Below are positions 6,001 to 10,574 of a DNA stretch of 10,574 nucleotides, in pieces (positions within the stretch are counted from its first letter, which is position 1; each line of letters begins with the position of its first letter). This stretch comes from Deltaproteobacteria bacterium. GTDB lineage: Bacteria > Myxococcota_A > UBA9160 > JAFDET01. The stretch covers positions 1-10,574 of the forward strand of contig JAFDET010000098.1 in the NCBI GenBank assembly GCA_019310195.1, in the 5' to 3' direction. A program made the position numbers and the translations under genes. The notes below the pieces were generated by a model. It saw nothing but the letters and a program-made list of their open reading frames with translations, made no database searches and was not told the origin of the DNA.

Positions 6001-6909
6001 GTGTGCGATCCTGATCTCGTGGACGCCGCCGATCTAGTCGCCTTGGATCACGTGGTGGTGGCAGTCCGCGACCTGGAGGCCGCCACCCGCCAGACGGCAA
6101 GCCTGCTGGGTCGGCAGCCCTCGTGGCGCGGTGAGCATCCCGAGGCGGGCACGGCCAACGCGCTCTTTCGACTGGCCAATACCTATTTGGAGCTGCTGGC
6201 GGCTCGCGGCGAGGGGCCGGTGGGAGCCGGGCTCGAGGCGCGCCTGCAGGAGCACGGCGAGGGCGTCTTCGCGCTGGCCTTCGCCAGCGACGATGTCGCC
6301 GGCTTCGGCGAGCGGCTGCGGGGGGCCGGCCTGGAGCCGGGTGAGCCTCGGGAGGGCAGGGGAGTCGATCCCGAGCGAGGGGCGGAGCGCCGCTGGCGGA
6401 CCCTGCTGGTCCCGCCCGCGGCGACCCGCGGCGTTCCCCTCTTTGCCATCGAGCACCGGCAGGGCGCGCTCGAGTCCGTCGAGCCCGACGGCGACCCGGC
6501 TGCGGCCGTGGAGGCGCTCGACCATGTGGTCCTCCTGAGCGGAGACCTGGAGGGATCCCGCCGGCTCTACGGCGACCAGCTCGGCCTGCGGCTGGCCCTG
6601 GACCGGACGTTCGACGCGCGCGGGCAGCGCATCCTGTTCTTCCGGGTCGGCGGCGCCACCGTCGAGGTGGTGGGCGCTGCAGACCCGCCCGACGAGCCCG
6701 GCCCCGACCGGGCCTGGGGCCTGGCGTGGAAGGTGGCCGACCTCGAGGCCGCTCGGGCCCGCCTGGTGCAGGCGGGCTTCCACGTGTCGGGCACCCGCCC
6801 CGGCGCCAAGCCGGGCACGGCGGTCTGCAGCGTGCGCGGCGAGCCCCTGGGCGTGGCGACGCTCTTGATCGGCCCGGGCGGCGCGGAGCCCGCAGGCTCT
6901 TTGCGCTAA
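6001..6909 (+). CDS. Two-domain VOC (glyoxalase-fold) protein
   Basis: A 302-residue protein with two vicinal-oxygen-chelate units. The first (about 14-152) has LDHVVVAVRDLEAA with H17 and YLELLA with E64, resembling the glyoxalase-like domain PF13468, ending in FAIEHRQ. The second (about 172-292) has LDHVVLLSGDLEGS with H175 and VEVVG with E222. These His/Glu pairs sit where VOC proteins bind a divalent metal, so a metal-dependent enzyme (lyase, isomerase or dioxygenase type) is plausible. The substrate cannot be inferred. The chosen start is GTG 6001; GTG 6019 is an equally possible start six codons later, and neither has a clear ribosome-binding site. The stop is 8 bases before nadA, so the two are probably cotranscribed and coupled. 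Confidence 0.8.
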   Translation: MCDPDLVDAADLVALDHVVVAVRDLEAATRQTASLLGRQPSWRGEHPEAGTANALFRLANTYLELLAARGEGPVGAGLEARLQEHGEGVFALAFASDDVAGFGERLRGAGLEPGEPREGRGVDPERGAERRWRTLLVPPAATRGVPLFAIEHRQGALESVEPDGDPAAAVEALDHVVLLSGDLEGSRRLYGDQLGLRLALDRTFDARGQRILFFRVGGATVEVVGAADPPDEPGPDRAWGLAWKVADLEAARARLVQAGFHVSGTRPGAKPGTAVCSVRGEPLGVATLLIGPGGAEPAGSLR

Positions 6910-6917
6910 TTTCCGGT

Positions 6918-7868
6918 ATGGCCGCTCCCGCCCCGCAGAGGCTTCCCGAGGATCTCGAAGACGCCATCCTTGCACTCAAGGAAGAACGCAACGCCGTCAT
7001 CCTGGCCCACTACTACCAGGACGACGAGATCCAGGACCTGGCCGACGTGGTCGGCGACTCCTTGGCCCTGGCTCGCGCGGCCCAGGAAGTGGACAGCGAC
7101 GTGATCGCCTTCTGCGGCGTCCACTTCATGGCCGAGACCGCCAAGATCCTGAACCCGGAACGCACGGTGGTGATGCCGGATCTCGAGGCCGGCTGCTCCC
7201 TGGCCGACGGCTGCCCGGCGGACGAGTTCGAGAAGTTCGTCGCCGAGCACCCGGGCTCCACGGTGATCACGTACATCAACTGTACGGCCGCCGTGAAGGC
7301 GCTCTCCGACGTGATCTGCACGTCGTCCAACGCGGCGAAGATCGTCAAGCACTTCCACGATCAGCCCATCGTGTTCGCGCCCGACCGCCACCTGGCCCGC
7401 TGGGTGGCCAAGGAGGCCGGCCGCGACGACCTGGTGGTCTGGCCCGGCAGCTGCGTGGTGCACGAGCAGTTCAGCGCCAAGGAGCTGGCGAAGCTGCGCG
7501 TGCGTCACCCCGACGCCGAGGTGCTGGCCCACCCGGAGTGCGACGAGGCCGTTCTCGACCAGGCCGACCTGATCGCGTCCACCACGGGGATCATCAAGCG
7601 CGCCGTCGACTCGCCGGCCAAGACGCTGATCATCGCCACCGAGGACGGCGTCTTCCACAGCATCCGCGAGCTGGCGCCCGACAAGGAGCTGATCCAGGCG
7701 CCCGGCATCGACGAGAGCTGCGCCTGCAACCGCTGCCCCTACATGCGGCTCAACACCCTGGAGAAGCTCTACCTGTGCCTGCGTGACCTGGAGCCGGAGG
7801 TGACGGTTCCGGACGAACTGCGCGCGAAAGCCCTGCGTCCCATCGAGCGTATGCTCGAGCTCTCCTGA
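6918..7868 (+). CDS. nadA: Quinolinate synthase
   Basis: NadA condenses iminoaspartate with dihydroxyacetone phosphate to quinolinate in de novo NAD synthesis, using a [4Fe-4S] cluster. The 316-residue protein shows AHYYQDDEIQDLAD (30-43), GDSLALARAA, AFCGVHFMAETAKIL (C66), PDLEAGCSLAD (87-97), TYINCTAAVKALSD (118-131), SSNA, WPGSCVVHEQF (C179), HPEC, STTGII and the C-terminal CACNRCPYM with C273. Cys66, Cys179 and Cys273 match the three cluster ligands of the family. The start ATG 6918 gives the normal N-terminus; the frame is open upstream but that part is antisense-like. It lies between the VOC gene and the carboxymuconolactone-family gene. No nadB or nadC is present in the window. Confidence 0.97.
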   Translation: MAAPAPQRLPEDLEDAILALKEERNAVILAHYYQDDEIQDLADVVGDSLALARAAQEVDSDVIAFCGVHFMAETAKILNPERTVVMPDLEAGCSLADGCPADEFEKFVAEHPGSTVITYINCTAAVKALSDVICTSSNAAKIVKHFHDQPIVFAPDRHLARWVAKEAGRDDLVVWPGSCVVHEQFSAKELAKLRVRHPDAEVLAHPECDEAVLDQADLIASTTGIIKRAVDSPAKTLIIATEDGVFHSIRELAPDKELIQAPGIDESCACNRCPYMRLNTLEKLYLCLRDLEPEVTVPDELRAKALRPIERMLELS

Positions 7869-7884
7869 CCCATCGAGGAATCCC

Positions 7885-8538
7885 ATGCCCAGACTTCGTG
7901 AGGTGCCGCGCCACGAGGCGCCGGCCGACGTGCAGACCGTGTACGACATGCTCTTCGGCGGCCGCGATCCGGTCGCCGAGCCGGGAACGGCCACCGGCAC
8001 GCCGGGCAACTGGTGGACGGTGTTCGCGCTGGTCCCGGACTGCTTCCGACACGCGATGGCCGGCTTCGGCTTCTACCGCAGCAAGAAGCGCAAGCTCGAC
8101 CCGAAGCTGCGCGAGCTGGGCCAGCTGCGCGCGGGCTGGCTGCGCGAGAGCCACTTCGTCTTCTCCCAGCACTGCAAGGCGGCCCGGGACGTGGGGCTGG
8201 ACGAGGAGAAGATCGCGGCGCTGCCGAGCTGGAGCGGCTCCGACGTCTTCGACGGCGAGGAGCGCGCAGTGCTGGCCTACACCGACGAGCTGGTGGGCCA
8301 GAACGGCCGCGTCTCCGACGCCACGTTCGAGCGCCTGAAGAGCCATCTCTCCGACGAGGAGATTCTGGAGCTGACCTACATCACCGCGCTCTACGAGATG
8401 CACGCGATCATGTGCCGTGCGCTGCGCCTCGAGTACGACGACGTGCCCGAGCGCCTGGTGGAGATCCCGGCGCCCGAGGACGGAAGCGGGCCGGCCGACT
8501 TCATGGGCGGCGTGGGGACGGCGAGCGACGAGGCCTAG
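7885..8538 (+). CDS. Carboxymuconolactone decarboxylase-family (AhpD-like) protein
   Basis: A 217-residue all-helical protein with the core LRELGQLRAGWLRESHFVFS (74-94 region) then QHCKAARDVGLDEEKIAAL (95-113), matching the CMD pattern YEWxxHxxxAxxxG with H96 conserved. The AhpD peroxidase CxxC is absent: position 94 is Ser and only C97 remains, so thiol peroxidase activity of the AhpD kind is unlikely. A later segment, VLAYTDELV and LTYITALYEMHA (129-174), fits the rest of the fold. GAGGAA (7875-7880) four bases before the ATG is a good ribosome-binding site. It begins 16 bases after nadA and is probably in the same operon. Its TAG overlaps the convergent arsR stop. The substrate is unknown. 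Confidence 0.85.
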   Translation: MPRLREVPRHEAPADVQTVYDMLFGGRDPVAEPGTATGTPGNWWTVFALVPDCFRHAMAGFGFYRSKKRKLDPKLRELGQLRAGWLRESHFVFSQHCKAARDVGLDEEKIAALPSWSGSDVFDGEERAVLAYTDELVGQNGRVSDATFERLKSHLSDEEILELTYITALYEMHAIMCRALRLEYDDVPERLVEIPAPEDGSGPADFMGGVGTASDEA

Positions 8539-8846
8539 CGCCGCTTGCGCGAGAAGTGGCGGATCCAGCCACCCGCCACGTTGCTGAGCTGCCGGGTGTC
8601 GAGTCGGTAGAAGCGTTCGCGCCCCTGCTTCTCCACGCGCACCAGGCCAGCCTCCTCCAGCACGCGCAGGTGGCGCGAGGTGGTGGGCCAGCTGCACGCG
8701 AAGCGCCGCGCGATGTCCCCGGCGCTGACGCGCTCGCCGCGGGCGCGCAGCACCACCAGGATGTGACGGCGGGAGGGGTGGGCCAGCGCCTGGAAGACAC
8801 GGTCCTGGGCCTCGACCTCGGCGATTCCGTCGCGGGCCGCCGTCAT
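8535..8846 (-). CDS. ArsR-family winged-helix transcriptional regulator
   Basis: A 103-residue protein of normal ArsR size. FQALAHPSRRHILVVL (18-33) opens the domain; DIARRFACSWPTTSRHLRVL (44-63) is the helix-turn-helix with the SRHL recognition helix; EEAGLVRVEKQGRERFYRLD (64-83) is the wing. There is no ELCVCDL-type metal site and only one Cys (C51), so it is probably not an arsenic or metal sensor but one of the ArsR subgroup that controls an adjacent gene. It starts 4 bases after the upstream barrel-protein stop and must share its transcript. A dyad in the shared promoter is the obvious autoregulatory target. The stop overlaps the convergent neighbour within CTAG. Confidence 0.93.
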   Translation of the reverse strand: MTAARDGIAEVEAQDRVFQALAHPSRRHILVVLRARGERVSAGDIARRFACSWPTTSRHLRVLEEAGLVRVEKQGRERFYRLDTRQLSNVAGGWIRHFSRKRR

Positions 8847-8850
8847 CGGC

Positions 8851-9183
8851 TCAGAGCACGATCCGCTCGACGTGGGGGAACTCCATCCCCGAACGTCCTT
8901 CCCGGTCCTCGCACAGGGGCGCCATGCGCTCCCAGAGATCCGCGACCTCGGGATGCTGGTGCGCGGCTTCCACCGCGCGAGCGCTCTTCCAGGTGAACGT
9001 CTTCACGAAGAAGGGGCGGCCCGCAGCGTCGGCGCCGCGGTAGCAGACCGCCGGCTCGTCGGTGATCAGGCCCAGCCGGCGAAGCGCCCCGTCCTGCTCC
9101 TTGAAGAGCGCGAGCAGCTCGGCCTCCTTCCCGGCCTTCGCCTGGTACTGGCACAGAACGATCTCCGGTGCGTCCTGGGTCAT
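8851..9183 (-). CDS. Small dimeric alpha/beta-barrel-like protein (monooxygenase-type), putative
   Basis: A 110-residue protein beginning IVLCQYQAKAGKEAELLALF (8-27), the strand-then-helix opening of antibiotic-biosynthesis-monooxygenase/ferredoxin-fold barrel proteins (K17-G-K-E-AEL pattern). FFVKTFTWKSARAVEAAHQH (58-77) is the second strand and helix, and DLWERMAPLCE (82-92) the third. This build (two beta-alpha-beta units, about 100 residues) suits a dimeric barrel. Enzymatic activity is not demonstrated by any motif. It is the first gene of the operon with arsR, so it is probably the regulated target; the inducer may be its substrate. Start ATG 9181-9183 has a perfect AGGAGG. Assignment is by overall pattern only. 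Confidence 0.7.
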   Translation of the reverse strand: MTQDAPEIVLCQYQAKAGKEAELLALFKEQDGALRRLGLITDEPAVCYRGADAAGRPFFVKTFTWKSARAVEAAHQHPEVADLWERMAPLCEDREGRSGMEFPHVERIVL

Positions 9184-9190
9184 GGGGCAG

Positions 9191-9196
9191 ACCTCC
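9191..9196 (-). promoter_or_regulatory. Strong Shine-Dalgarno of the barrel-protein gene
   Basis: AGGAGG on the minus strand, eight bases before the ATG at 9181-9183. It is the best ribosome-binding site in the window and fixes that start codon. Confidence 0.85.
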
Positions 9197-9221
9197 TGGA
9201 GTACGGTACGCGTGCCGCTGG

Positions 9222-9251
9222 ATAATACTTAGCAGAATTACTAATCGTCAA
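9222..9251 (-). promoter_or_regulatory. Sigma70-type promoter of the barrel-protein/arsR operon
   Basis: On the minus strand, -35 TTGACG (9251-9246), an 18-base spacer and -10 TATTAT (9227-9222). Transcription would start near 9215, about 32 bases before the start codon. The element lies in the short AT-rich gap after the glycosyltransferase gene, with the -35 box inside the last codons of that gene. This is the clearest promoter visible in the window. Confidence 0.65.
9229..9244 (-). promoter_or_regulatory. Dyad within promoter spacer, candidate ArsR operator
   Basis: Minus-strand TTAGTAATTCTGCTAA: outer arms TTAG (9244-9241) and CTAA (9232-9229) are perfect complements; of the next two pairs one matches. 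The dyad fills the space between the -35 and -10 boxes almost exactly, so a bound dimer would block RNA polymerase. The ArsR regulator encoded in the same operon is the natural candidate. Sequence seen; binding inferred. Confidence 0.45.
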
Positions 9252-10574
9252 GATACCAGCCGACCAGGTCGGGGGCGGCGCGGATGCTGAAGGTGCGCCA
9301 CTCGACCAGCAGCTCCTCCAGGGGCCGGACCGGGCGGTACGAAGCCAGGATGGGCAGGTTCGGACGCCAGTCCGGGCAGTACTCGCAGCGGTACAGGCCC
9401 AGGGAGCGGATCGCTGCGAAGTACTCCTCCAGCGCCTCGACCTCCGAGGCCACGGTCACCACCACCTCGCGGCCGGCGCCCTCGCCCCGCCAGAAGAAGT
9501 AGGCGTTGTGGGGCGACACCACGGGCGGCAGGTCCCGATCCCGCGTGTAGTACTCGAGCGCCGAGCCGTAGACCCAATGCGGTACCAGGAGTACGGCGCG
9601 CTCCCGCTCGTCCGGGGAGAGCAGCGCCAGGGCGGCCAGCACCTCGTCGACGAAACGCTCCCAACCGAGGCGGCCCATCAGGTGGACGGGGATCTTCTGG
9701 CCCACGTCCACCGCCTCGATCTCCGGGTCCTCGCCCAGCATCTGGAAGTACGGGGCCATGCGCTCCGGCGGCAGCACGGGCAGCGAAGCCGGCAGGAGCA
9801 GCGCACCGAACGCCAGCATCAGGGCGGGTAGCGTCCAGCGCAGCGCCCTGTGCCCCCGCCCGCGCCAGCCGTCCCAGAACGCGGCGCCCGCGGCCAGGGC
9901 CAGCGGATACACACCCGCGATGCGATCGCCGCGGCGTTGGCCCGACACCAGGATGACGACCCACAGCACGAGGAACGCGATGCCCAGTGGCCTGTAGGGT
10001 CGCGCGCGGCGAGAGAAGAGCAGGAACGCGGCCCCCGGTGCCCAGAGCAGGGCATTGGCGGGATTCATGCCGGCAAGCTGCAGAAAGAGCGCCTCGCCGA
10101 CCGTGGTGGGGAGGTTCAGGTGCTCCCGGCTCCGGTAGAAGGCCAGAGACGGCCACTCGTTGACCCCATTCCAGTACAGGTTGGGCGACGCCAGCAGCAA
10201 GGCCACGCCTGCACCGAGCCAGAGCCAGCGGCTGCGAAGCTGCGCGCGCAGGGGCGTGGCCAGCACGCCCAGCGCCAGCCCGAAGCCGAGCAGCGCGAAG
10301 GTGTGCTTGTTGAGCAGCGCCAGCCCGGCCAGCACGCCCAACGCCAGCCACAAGCGCTCGTTCCGGGTCCGGAGAAGCTCCGCCATCACGAAGCAGGTGG
10401 CGGTCCAGAACAGGATCTCCAGGGCGTTGACCGAGTAGAAGCCGAAGAACGCCAGAGGAAACGGTGCGACCGCCATGCCCAGCCCGGCGACGAGCTGTCC
10501 GTAGCGCCCGGCTCCAAAGCTGCGGGCCATCAGGCCGGTGAGCAGCAGGGTTCCGGCGCCGCAAAGCGCCGGGA
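9241..10574 (-). CDS. PMT_2/ArnT-like membrane glycosyltransferase (GT-C), 5' end cut
   Basis: The last 443 residues of a gene running off the right edge; stop TAG at 9241-9243. Multi-pass hydrophobic segments cover the first half: MAVAPFPLAFFGFYSVNALE, a helix before ELLRTRNERLW, LALGVLAGLALLNKHTF, WLWLGAGVALLLASP, PLGIAFLVLWVVILVS and others, as in GT-C enzymes (PF13231) that use lipid-linked sugars on the outer face of the inner membrane. GLALLNKHT and NLYWNGVNEWPSLAF match conserved loops of the family. The soluble C-terminal part has VYGSALEYYTRDRDLPPVVS then PHNAYFFWRGEG, the YG...YY...LPPV.S.HN.Y pattern of these proteins, and a CEYC pair near the end. The N-terminal catalytic acidic residues lie outside the window, so activity cannot be checked. 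Sugar and acceptor are unknown. Confidence 0.88.
   Translation of the reverse strand, partial: PALCGAGTLLLTGLMARSFGAGRYGQLVAGLGMAVAPFPLAFFGFYSVNALEILFWTATCFVMAELLRTRNERLWLALGVLAGLALLNKHTFALLGFGLALGVLATPLRAQLRSRWLWLGAGVALLLASPNLYWNGVNEWPSLAFYRSREHLNLPTTVGEALFLQLAGMNPANALLWAPGAAFLLFSRRARPYRPLGIAFLVLWVVILVSGQRRGDRIAGVYPLALAAGAAFWDGWRGRGHRALRWTLPALMLAFGALLLPASLPVLPPERMAPYFQMLGEDPEIEAVDVGQKIPVHLMGRLGWERFVDEVLAALALLSPDERERAVLLVPHWVYGSALEYYTRDRDLPPVVSPHNAYFFWRGEGAGREVVVTVASEVEALEEYFAAIRSLGLYRCEYCPDWRPNLPILASYRPVRPLEELLVEWRTFSIRAAPDLVGWYLDD

Noticed and set aside
6726..6917. N-terminal extension of nadA upstream of 6918
   Set aside because: It overlaps the VOC gene in another frame and is Gly/Arg-rich; NadA homology starts after the ATG at 6918.
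7885..8538. AhpD-type alkylhydroperoxidase
   Set aside because: The redox CxxC is missing (Ser94, Cys97), so only the broader carboxymuconolactone-decarboxylase family call is supported.
8535..8846. Arsenic-resistance operon
   Set aside because: The ArsR-family regulator lacks the metal-binding Cys motif and no arsenate reductase or efflux gene is nearby.

Overview
The window is GC-rich with strongly G/C-ending codons and tightly packed genes, and it reads as an ordinary chromosomal stretch of a high-GC bacterium. The gene set (MeaA/Ecm-type mutase with MeaB, SrkA-like kinase, NadA, PMT_2-type glycosyltransferase) would fit a myxobacteria-like or other 'deltaproteobacterial'/Binatota-like heterotroph. 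There is no rRNA or other marker gene, so the lineage is a guess. I see no tRNA, rRNA, CRISPR array, insertion sequence or phage gene.

Region 1 (1-4504) is a coenzyme-B12 acyl-CoA mutase locus. The minus strand reads mutase (ecm/meaA type), then the MeaB GTPase, then an M42-type aminopeptidase, then a small membrane protein. The first three are joined by overlapping stop and start codons, which implies one transcript. The plus strand enters from the left edge with the 3' end of a PduO/MMAB-type corrinoid adenosyltransferase, and the small membrane gene runs antisense over its tail. Adenosyltransferase makes adenosylcobalamin, MeaB loads and protects it, and the mutase uses it. The mutase resembles ethylmalonyl-CoA mutase (MeaA/Ecm) much more than methylmalonyl-CoA mutase, which suggests, but does not prove, an ethylmalonyl-CoA pathway for acetyl-CoA assimilation.

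Region 2 (4505-6000) starts with a short divergent intergenic gap holding a GC-rich inverted repeat just upstream of the mutase start codon. It is followed by an SrkA/YihE-family kinase on the plus strand and then by about 370 bases without a convincing gene. The right half of that gap is markedly AT-rich and carries two GGAA-N6-TTCC dyads spaced 22 bases apart, which look like a tandem operator.

Region 3 (6001-8538) is a plus-strand run: a two-domain VOC/glyoxalase-fold protein, quinolinate synthase NadA (de novo NAD synthesis), and a carboxymuconolactone-decarboxylase-family protein. Gaps are 8 and 16 bases, so these probably form one operon.

Region 4 (8535-10574) is on the minus strand: the C-terminal part of a PMT_2/ArnT-like membrane glycosyltransferase cut by the right edge, then a small dimeric alpha/beta-barrel-like protein and an ArsR-family repressor. 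The last two share a good sigma70-type promoter whose spacer is filled by a 16-base dyad, a likely autoregulatory operator. The ArsR gene and the carboxymuconolactone gene converge and share a CTAG that supplies both stop codons.

I do not see a clear undescribed defence or mobile system. The points most worth checking are the Ecm-type mutase locus with its embedded peptidase, the two dyad-rich regulatory sites, and the antisense small membrane protein.
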